From Caldimonas thermodepolymerans (lineage in GTDB: Bacteria; Pseudomonadota; Gammaproteobacteria; Burkholderiales; Burkholderiaceae_C), in the NCBI RefSeq assembly GCF_015476235.1, contig NZ_CP064338.1, positions 372,001 through 436,000 on the forward strand: a DNA stretch of 64,000 bases, read 5' to 3'. Positions within the stretch are counted from its first letter, which is position 1, and the number at the start of each line of letters is the position of its first letter. Shown here in pieces: positions 45,354 through 56,775 of this stretch. Under the pieces are notes generated by a model that worked only from the letters and a program-made list of their open reading frames with translations, was not told where the DNA came from and did not search any database. Position numbers and translations under genes: made by a program.

Positions 45354-45429
45354 CTTTGGGCGAACGCCCGCACCGCGCTTGCGCATCGCGAAAAGGGACG
45401 TCCGCGGAGTCGCCTAGACTAGCCGGCCT

Positions 45430-46773
45430 GTGAATCCGACTTCCCCGCCTCCTTCCTCCGCCTCCCTGCCGTTGTCGCGCCTGCTGGCCCACACCGCCGA
45501 TGCGGTGCGTGCCGTGCGCGCCGGCCAGTCGCTGACCGATGCGCTGGCCGCCTGCCCGGCCGAGGCGCGCGCCGGCACCCAGGCGCTCAGTTTCCAGGTG
45601 ATGCGCTCGCTCGGCCGGGCCCGCGCGCTGCGCCAGCAGCTGGCCCGGCGCGACCCGCCACCCTGGGTCGACGCGCTGCTGCTGTCCGCGCTGGCCCTGG
45701 TGTGGGACGCGCAGGCGGCGCCGTACGCCGAGCACACCCTGGTCGACCAGGCGGTGGAGGCGGCCAAGCAGCGCGAGCGCGCGCACGTCGCCTTCGTCAA
45801 TGCGGTGCTGCGGCGCTTCCTGCGCGAGCGCGAGGCACTGGTGCAGCGTACCGACGCCGATCCGGTGGCGCGCTGGAACCACCCGTCCTGGTGGCTGCGC
45901 CGCCTGTGGCGCGACTGGCCGCAGCACTGGCAGGCGCTGTGCGAGGCGGCGGGCGAGCACCCGCCGATGACGCTGCGCGTGCACGCGCGCCGCGGCACGC
46001 CCGAGGCTTACCTCGAACGGCTGCGCGCGGCGGGCCTGGCCGGACGCGCCGTCGGCCCCTACGCGGTGCAGCTGGACGAGCCGGTGCCGGTGCAGCGCCT
46101 GCCCGGCTTCGAGGCGGGCGACGTCTCGGTGCAGGACCTGGCCGCGCAATGGGCCGCGCCGCTGCTGGTCGGCGCGGGCGACGACGCGCTGCCGGCCGGC
46201 GCACGGGTGCTGGACGCCTGCGCCGCGCCGGGCGGCAAGACCGCGCACCTGCTGGAGCTGGCCGACCTGGACGTGCTGGCGCTGGACAGCGACCCGGCGC
46301 GGTTGGCGCGGGTCGGCCAGACCCTCGGCCGCATCGGGCTGCACGCCGAGCTGAAGGCGGCCGATGCCCGCCAGCCGGACGCCTTCTGGGACGGCCGGCC
46401 GTTCGACGCGATCCTGTTGGATGCGCCCTGCAGTGCCTCGGGCGTGGTGCGTCGCCACCCGGACGTGCGCTGGCTGCGCCGCGACAGCGACATCGAGCAG
46501 CTGGCGGCCGTCCAGCGTGACATCCTGCACGCGCTGTGGCCCCTGCTCAGGCCCGGCGGGCGGCTGCTGTACTGCACCTGCTCGGTGTTCCGCGCCGAAG
46601 GCCAGCAACAGATCGACGCGTTTTTGCAACGCACGCCCGAGGCCCGGCTCCTGCCGTCGCCCGGTCATGCGCTGCCCTTGCCCGACAATGGGGCAGCGGC
46701 GACGGCGCCGGGGCAGGGGACGGCCGCCCACGACGGCTTCTATTACGCCCTGCTCCGGAAACGCCCGGACTAG
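45430..46773 (+). CDS. rsmB: 16S rRNA (cytosine-967-C5)-methyltransferase
   Basis: 447 aa. An N-terminal NusB-like RNA-binding domain (AVEAAKQRERAHVAFVNAVLRRFL) leads to the methyltransferase domain with SAM motif VLDACAAPGGKTAHLLEL, motif IV ILLDAPCSASGVVRRHPDVRW and the catalytic Cys in LLYCTCSVF. It makes m5C967 in the small-subunit rRNA. Starts at GTG 45430. First gene of the rsmB-DUF4390-ntrY-ntrX unit that is conserved in Burkholderiales. Confidence 0.95.
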   Translation: MNPTSPPPSSASLPLSRLLAHTADAVRAVRAGQSLTDALAACPAEARAGTQALSFQVMRSLGRARALRQQLARRDPPPWVDALLLSALALVWDAQAAPYAEHTLVDQAVEAAKQRERAHVAFVNAVLRRFLREREALVQRTDADPVARWNHPSWWLRRLWRDWPQHWQALCEAAGEHPPMTLRVHARRGTPEAYLERLRAAGLAGRAVGPYAVQLDEPVPVQRLPGFEAGDVSVQDLAAQWAAPLLVGAGDDALPAGARVLDACAAPGGKTAHLLELADLDVLALDSDPARLARVGQTLGRIGLHAELKAADARQPDAFWDGRPFDAILLDAPCSASGVVRRHPDVRWLRRDSDIEQLAAVQRDILHALWPLLRPGGRLLYCTCSVFRAEGQQQIDAFLQRTPEARLLPSPGHALPLPDNGAAATAPGQGTAAHDGFYYALLRKRPD

Positions 46774-46792
46774 AAAACAGCTACCCGACATC

Positions 46793-47395
46793 GTGCACAG
46801 CGCAGACCTGCCCCTTCGTCACACCTGCCGCCCCGGCCCCCGCGGGCGGTGGTGGCGCGCGGCCGTGCTGTTGCTGCTGGGCTGGTGGTGCGCGCTGTGT
46901 GCGCGGGCGGCCGGCATCGACCTGCGCGAGGTCGAGCTGGGCCGCACCGACGACGGGCTGGTGCTCAGCTTCACGGCCGAGTTCGAGCTGCCGCGCAGCG
47001 TCGAGGACGCGCTGCTCAAGGGCGTGCCGCTGCACTTCGAGGCCGAGGCGCGCGTGCTGCGCTCGCGCTGGTACTGGCGCGACCAGGTCATCGCCGAGGC
47101 GACCCGCACCTGGCGCCTGGCCTACCAGCCGCTGACGCGGCGCTACCGGGTCAGCTTCGGCAGCCTCAACCACCACTACGACACGCTGGGCGAGGCCCTG
47201 TTCGCGATCCAGCGCACCGCGCGCTGGCGCATCGCCGACCTGGCGAGCTTCGAACCCGGCCAGCGGCACTACATCGAACTCAGCTTCCGGCTCGACACCT
47301 CGCAGCTGCCCCGCCCGTTCCAGATCGGCATCGGCGGGCAGGCCGAGTGGGACCTCTCGGCCGAAAGCACCGTGGTGATGGACGATCCGACGTGA
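46793..47395 (+). CDS. DUF4390 domain protein
   Basis: 200 aa. A signal peptide or anchor (about residues 20-40, WWRAAVLLLLGWWCALCARA) precedes a beta-rich DUF4390 domain: VELGRTDDGLVLSFTAEFELP, VEDALLKGVPLHFEAEA, RTWRLAYQPLTRRYRVSFG and the FASxxxAL-like DTLGEALFAIQRT. Function is unknown. The GTG at 46793 was chosen as start, 19 bp after rsmB. Its constant position between rsmB and ntrY suggests co-transcription. Confidence 0.85.
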   Translation: MHSADLPLRHTCRPGPRGRWWRAAVLLLLGWWCALCARAAGIDLREVELGRTDDGLVLSFTAEFELPRSVEDALLKGVPLHFEAEARVLRSRWYWRDQVIAEATRTWRLAYQPLTRRYRVSFGSLNHHYDTLGEALFAIQRTARWRIADLASFEPGQRHYIELSFRLDTSQLPRPFQIGIGGQAEWDLSAESTVVMDDPT

Positions 47396-47501
47396 CGACC
47401 GAGCGCACGCCCACCCTGCCGGCAGGGTCCGGCGTCGACCGCCGGGGCCCGCCCGGAGGGGCCGGTGGCAAGATGCCTGACTTTTCCCGCAACACGACGC
47501 C

Positions 47502-49793
47502 GTGACCAAAGCGACCCGCTGGGCCTGGATCATCTCGCTCGTCGCCATCTCGGGCGGCGGGCTGGTGCTCGTCTTCCTGCTGGCGCTGTCGACCAACAAC
47601 CGGCGCCTGTACGAGCAGCACTTCGAGTGGCTGCTGTGGGTCAACGTCGCGGTCGCGACCGTGCTCGCACTGGTGATCGTGATCGCCGGCGCCCGCCTGC
47701 TGCTGCGGCTGCGGCGGCGCAAGTTCGGCAGCCGGCTGCTCGCCAAGCTGGCGGGCATCTTCGCGCTGGTCGGCGTCATCCCCGGGCTGGTGATCTACAC
47801 CGTGTCCTACCAGTTCGTCACGCGCAGCATCGAGAGCTGGTTCGACGTGGAGGTCGAAGCCGCGCTGGATGCGGGCCTCAACCTCGGCCGCGTCACGCTG
47901 GACACGCTGGTCGCGGACCTGGCGAACAAGACGCGCGCCTCGGCCGAGCGCCTGGCCAGCGAGGGCCGCGATGCCGCGCTGGCGCTGGCCATCGAGCGCA
48001 TCCGCGACCAGCTCTCGGCGCAGGACGCGGCGCTGCTCGGCCCCAACGGGCAGCCCATCGTCAGCGTCGGCATCCGGCGCGAGACGCTGGCACTGGCGCC
48101 CGACCGCTTCACCGCGGCCCAGCTGCGCCAGGCGCGCAGCGAGCGGGTGGTCGCGCAGATCGAGGGCCTGGACGAGGATGCCGGCCCGCCGCGCGTGCGC
48201 GCGCTGGCGCACGTGCCGTCGAGCAGCTTCAGCCTGGCCGAGGGCGACCGCTACCTGCTGGTCACGCAGCTGATCCCCGAGACGCTGGCGGCCAACGCCC
48301 AGGCGGTGCAGGCCGCCTACCGCGACTACCAGCAGCGCGCGCTGGCGCGCGAGGGCCTGCGCCGCATGTACGTCGGCACGCTGACGCTGTCGCTGTTCCT
48401 CGCCGTGTTCGGCGCCGTGCTGCTCGCGGTGACGCTGGGCAACCAGCTGGCGCGCCCGCTGCTGCTGCTGGCCGAAGGCATGCGCCAGGTGGCGCAGGGC
48501 GACCTCACGCCCAAGCAGGTGTTCGCCTCGCGCGACGAGCTGGGCGGGCTGACGCGCTCGTTCGCCGACATGACGCAGCAGCTGTCCGACGCGCGCTCGC
48601 TGGTGCAGCGCAGCCTGATGGAGCTGGAGTCCGCCAAGACCCACCTGCAGACCATCCTGGACAACATGACCGCCGGCGTGATCGTGCTCGACGCGAACGA
48701 CACCATCGAGACCGTCAACCCCGGCGCGACGCGCATCCTGCGCCTGCCGGTGGCGGCCTACCGCGGCCGGCCGCTGGCCGACGTGCCCAACCTGCAGGAC
48801 TTCGCCGCCGAGGTGGCGCGCCTGTTCGAGCTGCACATCGCCGGCAACGAGGCGGGCGAGCGCGACCACTGGCAGCAGTCCTTCGAGCTGCAGCCGGCGC
48901 CCGACGCGCTGCCCGAGCGCGGCCCCATCACGTTGCTGGTGCGCGGGGCGTGGCTGCCGCAGCAGGCCCGGCTGCTGGTGTTCGACGACATCACCGAGGT
49001 GGTCTCGGCGCAGCGCTCGATCGCCTGGGGCGAGGTGGCGCGCCGGCTGGCGCACGAGATCAAGAACCCGCTGACGCCGATCCAGCTGTCGGCCGAGCGC
49101 CTGCAGCACAAGCTCGAACCCAAGCTCGAAGGCCCGGACCGGCAGATGCTCGCCAAGGCGGTGGCCACCATCGTCAACCAGGTCGGCGCGATGCAGCAGC
49201 TGGTCAACGAGTTCCGCGACTATGCGCGCCTGCCTTCGGCCAACCTCAAGCCGCTGGACCTCAACGCACTGGTGGCCGAGGTGATCGGCCTGTACGGCTC
49301 GGCCATCGAGGCCGGCCACCTGCAGGCCGAGCTCGCGCCGGGGCTGCCGCCCATCCTGGGCGATGCCAGCCAGCTGCGCCAGGTGGTGCACAACCTGCTG
49401 CAGAACGGGCTGGACGCGATCGCCGAGCAGCCCGACGGGCGGGTCAAGGTCTACACCGAGGCGCAGCGCGCCGAGGACGGCGGCTGGCGCGCGGTGCACC
49501 TGGTCGTGGCCGACAACGGACCAGGTTTCCCGGAGAAGGTGCTCAACCGCGCGTTCGAGCCCTACGTCACCACCAAGTCCAAGGGCACCGGGCTGGGCCT
49601 GGCGGTGGTGAAGAAGATCGTCGACGAGCACGGCGCGCGCATCCGCATCCGCAACGTCGGCGTCCAGGCGGCGGCCGCCTCGGGCGCTGCCGTGAAGGGC
49701 GCGCAAGTTTCGATATCATTTTCGAAGATTGCCCCACCCAGCCCTGCCTCCGTTGACGGCGCCGCGCCCGTCGCCGCGGGCCCAGGGAGTTGA
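47502..49793 (+). CDS. ntrY: NtrY-type sensor histidine kinase
   Basis: 763 aa. Four membrane helices in the N-terminal half (about residues 7-30, 43-67, 79-103 and 283-310), a HAMP segment (GNQLARPLLLLAEGMRQVAQGDL), a PAS domain (LQTILDNMTAGVIVLDAND), a HisKA domain with the phospho-acceptor His in ARRLAHEIKNPLTPIQLS, and HATPase_c motifs (NLLQNGLDAI, DNGPGF, GTGLGLAVVKKI). It should sense envelope or redox/nitrogen conditions and phosphorylate the regulator encoded 6 bp downstream. Starts at GTG 47502. The C terminus has an unusual Ala-rich tail. Confidence 0.93.
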   Translation: MTKATRWAWIISLVAISGGGLVLVFLLALSTNNRRLYEQHFEWLLWVNVAVATVLALVIVIAGARLLLRLRRRKFGSRLLAKLAGIFALVGVIPGLVIYTVSYQFVTRSIESWFDVEVEAALDAGLNLGRVTLDTLVADLANKTRASAERLASEGRDAALALAIERIRDQLSAQDAALLGPNGQPIVSVGIRRETLALAPDRFTAAQLRQARSERVVAQIEGLDEDAGPPRVRALAHVPSSSFSLAEGDRYLLVTQLIPETLAANAQAVQAAYRDYQQRALAREGLRRMYVGTLTLSLFLAVFGAVLLAVTLGNQLARPLLLLAEGMRQVAQGDLTPKQVFASRDELGGLTRSFADMTQQLSDARSLVQRSLMELESAKTHLQTILDNMTAGVIVLDANDTIETVNPGATRILRLPVAAYRGRPLADVPNLQDFAAEVARLFELHIAGNEAGERDHWQQSFELQPAPDALPERGPITLLVRGAWLPQQARLLVFDDITEVVSAQRSIAWGEVARRLAHEIKNPLTPIQLSAERLQHKLEPKLEGPDRQMLAKAVATIVNQVGAMQQLVNEFRDYARLPSANLKPLDLNALVAEVIGLYGSAIEAGHLQAELAPGLPPILGDASQLRQVVHNLLQNGLDAIAEQPDGRVKVYTEAQRAEDGGWRAVHLVVADNGPGFPEKVLNRAFEPYVTTKSKGTGLGLAVVKKIVDEHGARIRIRNVGVQAAAASGAAVKGAQVSISFSKIAPPSPASVDGAAPVAAGPGS

Positions 49794-49799
49794 GACTGC

Positions 49800-50513
49800 A
49801 TGGCCACCATTCTTGTTGTTGATGACGAACTCGGTATCCGCGCGTTGCTGTCGGAGATCCTGAGCGACGAGGGGCACCAGGTCGATCTTGCCGAGAACGC
49901 CGCGCAGGCCCGGGCCTACCGCGAGAAGCAGCGGCCCGACCTCGTCCTGCTCGACATCTGGATGCCCGACGTCGACGGGATCACGCTGCTCAAGGAATGG
50001 GGAGCCAACGGCCAGCTCACGATGCCGGTCATCATGATGTCCGGCCACGGCACCATCGACACCGCCGTCGAGGCCACCAAGTTCGGTGCCATGGCCTTCC
50101 TCGAAAAGCCCATCACGCTGCAGAAGCTGCTGCGCGCGGTGGAGCAGGGGCTGGCCCGCCAGGCCCCGCGCCCGGCGCCGGCGCCCGCGGCGCACCCGCA
50201 CGCGCCGCTGCACGTGCCGGCGCGCGAGTACGGCGTCGAGTCCCACCACGCCGCGCCCGCCGGCGCCCCGCTGTCGGCCGCGCCGCTCGCGGCCCTGGCG
50301 CCCCAGCCCGAGCAGGTGTTCCTGCTCGACCGCCCGCTGCGCGAGGCGCGCGACGCGTTCGAGAAGGCCTACTTCGAATTCCACCTCGCCAAGGAGAACG
50401 GCAGCATGACCCGCGTGGCCGAGAAGACGGGGCTGGAGCGCACCCACCTGTACCGCAAGCTCAAGCAGCTCGGCGTCGATCTCACGCGAAACAAGCGCAA
50501 CGGCGGAAACTGA
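49800..50513 (+). CDS. NtrX-like response regulator lacking the AAA+ domain
   Basis: 237 aa. Receiver domain (residues 1-120) with acidic pair VVDDE, phospho-acceptor Asp in LVLLDIWMPDVDG, Thr/Ser in MMSGHGTID and Lys in FLEKPITL. An Ala/Pro/His-rich linker (about 123-175) takes the place of the sigma-54-activating AAA+ domain, and a Fis-type helix-turn-helix closes the protein (GSMTRVAEKTGLERTHLYRKLKQLGV). It should therefore bind DNA but not remodel sigma-54 polymerase. Partner of the NtrY-type kinase immediately upstream. No gene symbol is given because it is not a full NtrX. Confidence 0.9.
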   Translation: MATILVVDDELGIRALLSEILSDEGHQVDLAENAAQARAYREKQRPDLVLLDIWMPDVDGITLLKEWGANGQLTMPVIMMSGHGTIDTAVEATKFGAMAFLEKPITLQKLLRAVEQGLARQAPRPAPAPAAHPHAPLHVPAREYGVESHHAAPAGAPLSAAPLAALAPQPEQVFLLDRPLREARDAFEKAYFEFHLAKENGSMTRVAEKTGLERTHLYRKLKQLGVDLTRNKRNGGN

Positions 50514-50515
50514 TA

Positions 50516-50521
50516 TATAAT
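50516..50521 (+). promoter_or_regulatory. -10 element before tRNA-Phe
   Basis: A perfect TATAAT inside the AT-rich stretch at 50511-50523, 14 bp before the mature 5' end of the tRNA. No good -35 is seen inside the preceding coding end. The tRNA may also be read through from the ntrY operon. Confidence 0.5.
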
Positions 50522-50534
50522 TTCGGTCTTCGTT

Positions 50535-50610
50535 GGCCTGGTAGCTCAGTTGGTAGAGCAGCGGATTGAAAATCCGCGTGTCGGTGGTTCGATTCCGCCC
50601 TAGGCCACCA
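50535..50610 (+). tRNA. tRNA-Phe (GAA)
   Basis: 76 nt including an encoded CCA. Acceptor stem GGCCTGG with CTAGGCC (one G-T pair), D-arm GCTC-loop-GAGC, anticodon stem GCGGA-TTGAAAA-TCCGC with anticodon GAA, and T-arm with GGTTCGATTCC all fold correctly. Confidence 0.97.
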
Positions 50611-50617
50611 GATCCGG

Positions 50618-50650
50618 ACGCCCAGCCTGTACAGGCTGGGCGTTTTCTTT
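50618..50650 (+). terminator. Rho-independent terminator after tRNA-Phe
   Basis: A perfect 12-bp inverted repeat, ACGCCCAGCCTG (50618-50629) and CAGGCTGGGCGT (50632-50643) with a 2-nt centre, followed by a T-rich run. It lies 8 bp after the tRNA CCA end. Confidence 0.92.
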
Positions 50651-50704
50651 TGTGCGATCGCCGGGGCCTGCCGCGGCGGGCTGGGCCTCGGACAGGAAGG
50701 CGCG

Positions 50705-51835
50705 CTAGCGCGCCTTCCTTCCCAGCTTCCGGTACACCGTCGCCCGGCTCACCCCCAGCGCCCGTGCGGCGGCGGCCACGTTGCCGCGGGCCTCGCGCAC
50801 GGCGCGGCGGATCAGTTCGACTTCCAGGTCCTTCAGCGGCAGGCGCACGTCGCGCACGGCGGCCGGGCGCGGCAGCAGCACGGGGCCGCTCGCGCGCGCG
50901 GCGGCCTGCGCCATCGCCAGCACCTGCAGGCGCAGGCCGGACCACAGCGGCACCTCCAGCGGCGCCTCGTGGCGCGCGACGTCGTAGAGGAGGGTCCAGG
51001 TGAGCGCGAACAGCTCGCTGCAGTGCGGCAGGGCACCGGGCGGCAGCGCCAGCATCTCGCGCGCGGCGCGGTTGGCGCTGACGACCCCGCCCTCCGCGTC
51101 CAGGCACAGCAGCCCGTCGGTGTCCTCGCTGAAGTCGCAGCCCGGCCAGGCCAGGCGCAGCAGCAGCGCGTGCGGCACGGCCAGCGCCAGCGCGTTCTCG
51201 ATCGCGCGCGCCGACTGCGCAGCCAGGTGCTTGAGCTCGGGGCGCTCGGGCGCCTCGATGCCGGTCAGGTCCAGCATGCCGGCGCAGTGGCCGTCGGGGC
51301 CGAACACCGGCGCGCCGGCGCAACTGTAGACGCTGGTGTCGAGGAAGAAGTGCTCGCCGCGGTGCAGCCACACCGGGTGCAGCTCGGTCAGCGCCGCGCC
51401 GATCGCCGTGGTGCCCACGGCGCGTTCGGACAGGTCCACGCCGATGCGGGTGATCAGGTGCGCACGCCGGTCGCTGCGGTCGATCGGGCCGTCCACGCCG
51501 ATCACCACGCCCTGCGCGTCGGTGAGGATCGCGAAGTAGCGGCTGTGCGCGATCGCGCGCGCCAGCCGCTGCAGCGTGGGGCGCGCGGCCTGCAGCAGGC
51601 CGTGGCTGGCGTCCAGCGCCCGGCGCGCGGCCTGGGCCGGGACCAGGTCGAAGGCGACCGGCTGCTCGGGCCGCATGCCCCAGGCCAGGCAGCGCCGCCA
51701 GGAGCGCTCGATCCAGTCGCGCTCGCCCAGCCCGGCCAGGGCGTCGGGGGCTCCTCGTCCTTCGAACAGCACGGCGCGGCGGGCCAGCTCGATCTGCTGG
51801 AGGCGACGGTCGGCGACGGCGGACGATGCACTCAT
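50705..51835 (-). CDS. GAF/PAS regulator with Fis-type DNA-binding domain (AcoR-like, no AAA+ domain)
   Basis: 376 aa. The N-terminal half (RSWRRCLAWGMRPEQPVAFD, then a GAF domain with GVDLSERAVGTTAIGAALTE and VWLHRGEHFF) is that of AcoR-type activators. A PAS-like segment follows (LLCLDAEGGVVSANRAAREML), and the C terminus is a Fis helix-turn-helix (RRAVREARGNVAAAARALGV then SRATVYRKLGR). The central sigma-54-interacting AAA+ domain of AcoR is missing. It is divergent from the coxS-like operon and is the obvious candidate regulator of it. The ATG at 51835 was chosen; the ATG-like start further upstream lies in the intergenic region. Confidence 0.85.
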   Translation of the reverse strand: MSASSAVADRRLQQIELARRAVLFEGRGAPDALAGLGERDWIERSWRRCLAWGMRPEQPVAFDLVPAQAARRALDASHGLLQAARPTLQRLARAIAHSRYFAILTDAQGVVIGVDGPIDRSDRRAHLITRIGVDLSERAVGTTAIGAALTELHPVWLHRGEHFFLDTSVYSCAGAPVFGPDGHCAGMLDLTGIEAPERPELKHLAAQSARAIENALALAVPHALLLRLAWPGCDFSEDTDGLLCLDAEGGVVSANRAAREMLALPPGALPHCSELFALTWTLLYDVARHEAPLEVPLWSGLRLQVLAMAQAAARASGPVLLPRPAAVRDVRLPLKDLEVELIRRAVREARGNVAAAARALGVSRATVYRKLGRKAR

Positions 51836-51927
51836 CGGTGGATCCCCCAAGGGAACGCGGGCCGGTGGCGAAGGCCCGCCTGCATTGTTGTTCCATTTTG
51901 AGAATTTCCATCCCTGCTGCGCCGCCA

Positions 51928-51944
51928 CCTAGGGTTTCGCCTAG
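51928..51944. promoter_or_regulatory. Inverted repeat in the cox operon/regulator intergenic region
   Basis: CTAGG (51929-51933) and CCTAG (51940-51944) flank a 6-bp spacer; the first half is itself the palindrome CCTAGG. It lies 68 bp upstream of the small-subunit gene and 93 bp upstream of the regulator gene on the other strand, in the 176-bp divergent region, where an operator for the regulator would be expected. CTAG is rare in such genomes, which makes the pair notable. No -24/-12 sigma-54 element was found. Confidence 0.45.
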
Positions 51945-52011
51945 TCAAGGGGGAGCGGGGGCAGTTTGAACAATGGACGCGCCCCACAACAACGCATGGA
52001 AGGAGACAGGC

Positions 52012-52512
52012 ATGCAGGTCCAGTTCAGGGTCAACGGGCGTGAGGAGACGCTCGACATTCCTCCCCACACGCTGCTGGTCACCGCGTTGCGCGAGCACCT
52101 GCGTCTGACGGGCACGCACGTCGGCTGCGACACCGCGCAGTGCGGCGCCTGCACCGTGCTGGTCAACGGCCGCGCGGTCAAGTCGTGCAACACGCTGGCG
52201 GCGCAGCACCAGGGCGCCGAGATCACCACCATCGAGGGCCTGGCCCAGCCGGACGGCACGCTGCACCCGATGCAGGCGGCGTTCAAGGACTGCCACGGGC
52301 TGCAATGCGGCTTCTGCACGCCGGGCATGGTGATGAGCGCGCTGGATCTGGCGCGCCAGCACCCGCAGGCCACCGAGGCGCAGATCCGCGAGCACATGGA
52401 CGGCAACCTGTGCCGTTGCACCGGCTACCACAACATCGTCAAGGCGGTCCGCCAGGGCATGACCGCGATGGCCTCGGCGCCTGCCGCGGCCGGCACCACC
52501 ACGACGGCCTGA
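52012..52512 (+). CDS. coxS: Molybdenum hydroxylase iron-sulfur subunit (CoxS-like)
   Basis: 166 aa with two [2Fe-2S] clusters: an N-terminal plant-ferredoxin-type set ([15 protein letters not shown]...SC) and a C-terminal helical set (CGFCTPGM and NLCRCTGY). It passes electrons from the molybdenum site to the FAD subunit. The ATG at 52012 has AAGGAGA before it. First gene of an S-L-M operon, the order of form II carbon-monoxide-dehydrogenase-like enzymes. The symbol follows the cox naming; the true substrate is unproven. Confidence 0.93.
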   Translation: MQVQFRVNGREETLDIPPHTLLVTALREHLRLTGTHVGCDTAQCGACTVLVNGRAVKSCNTLAAQHQGAEITTIEGLAQPDGTLHPMQAAFKDCHGLQCGFCTPGMVMSALDLARQHPQATEAQIREHMDGNLCRCTGYHNIVKAVRQGMTAMASAPAAAGTTTTA

Positions 52513-52528
52513 AGGAGGAGGCGACACC

Positions 52529-54904
<2,376 letters not shown>

Positions 54905-54916
54905 CAGGAGGACGCC

Positions 54917-55708
54917 ATGTACGCATTCCAGCTTGAACGTCCCACCTCCACCGCCGAAGCCGCGCGCCTTGCGGCAGCCGGCGCGCGGCCGCTGGCCGGT
55001 GGCCAGACGCTGCTGGCGTCGATGAAGCTGCGCCTGGTCAGTGCCGAGCAGGTGGTCGACCTCAGCGCCATCGGCGAGCTGGCCGGCATCCGCCGCGACG
55101 GCAATGCCGTCGTGATCGGCGCGATGACGCGCCATGCCGAGGTGGCCGGCAGCGCCGAGGTCAAGGCCGCGATCCCGGCGCTGGCCGACCTGGCCGGCGG
55201 CATCGGCGACCGGCAGGTGCGCAACCTCGGCACGCTCGGCGGCTCGCTGGCCAACAACGATCCCTCGGCCTGCTACCCGGCCGCGGTGCTGGGCCTGGGC
55301 GCGACGGTGAACACCACCAAGCGCTCGATCCCGGCGGACCAGTTCTTCACCGGGCTGTTCTCCACTGCACTGGAAGAGGGCGAGCTGATCACCTCGGTGT
55401 CGTTCCCGATCCCGCGTCGCGCGGCGTACTGCAAGTTCCGCCAGCCGGCCTCGCGCTTCGCGCTGATCGGCGTGTTCGTCGCGCAGACCGACGCGGGCGT
55501 GCGGGTGGCGGTGACCGGTGGCGGCAACGGGGTGTTCCGGCACCAGGGGCTGGAGCAGGCGCTGTCGGCGAACTTCACGCCGCAGGCCGCGGCCGGGGTG
55601 AGCATCTCGGCCGACGACCTCAGCAGCGACATCCATGCCAGCGCCGCCTACCGCGCCAACCTCATCAGCGTGATGACGCAGCGCGCCGTCGCCAAGGCGC
55701 TCGGCTGA
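54917..55708 (+). CDS. coxM: Molybdenum hydroxylase FAD subunit (CoxM-like)
   Basis: 263 aa. FAD-binding motifs of the CoxM/XdhB family: ARPLAGGQTLLASMKLRL near residues 24-41 and GGIGDRQVRNLGTLGGSLANNDPS around 95-118. It takes electrons from the iron-sulfur subunit and passes them to the quinone pool or another acceptor. Third structural gene, 12 bp after coxL. Confidence 0.93.
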   Translation: MYAFQLERPTSTAEAARLAAAGARPLAGGQTLLASMKLRLVSAEQVVDLSAIGELAGIRRDGNAVVIGAMTRHAEVAGSAEVKAAIPALADLAGGIGDRQVRNLGTLGGSLANNDPSACYPAAVLGLGATVNTTKRSIPADQFFTGLFSTALEEGELITSVSFPIPRRAAYCKFRQPASRFALIGVFVAQTDAGVRVAVTGGGNGVFRHQGLEQALSANFTPQAAAGVSISADDLSSDIHASAAYRANLISVMTQRAVAKALG

Positions 55709-55884
55709 GGCGCCCCGCGGCCGGCTGCACCCGGGGCCGGCTGGCCGGTCCCGGGGCCCGGCCCGTCTCCTGCGGCGGGCCGGGCGGCCGCGGTCCTGCT
55801 GCGGTAGTAGCATGCTTCGGGCCGGCACCGCGCCGGCGGGCCTCCGCCAACTTCCTCACTCATTCCAGACAGGACGGACCGCAC

Positions 55885-56771
<887 letters not shown>

Positions 56772-56775
<4 letters not shown>

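Noticed and set aside
51836-52011. Sigma-54 promoter before coxS
   Set aside because: The only GG...GC arrangement (TGGC near 51867) has the wrong spacing, and the divergent regulator lacks the sigma-54 activation domain.
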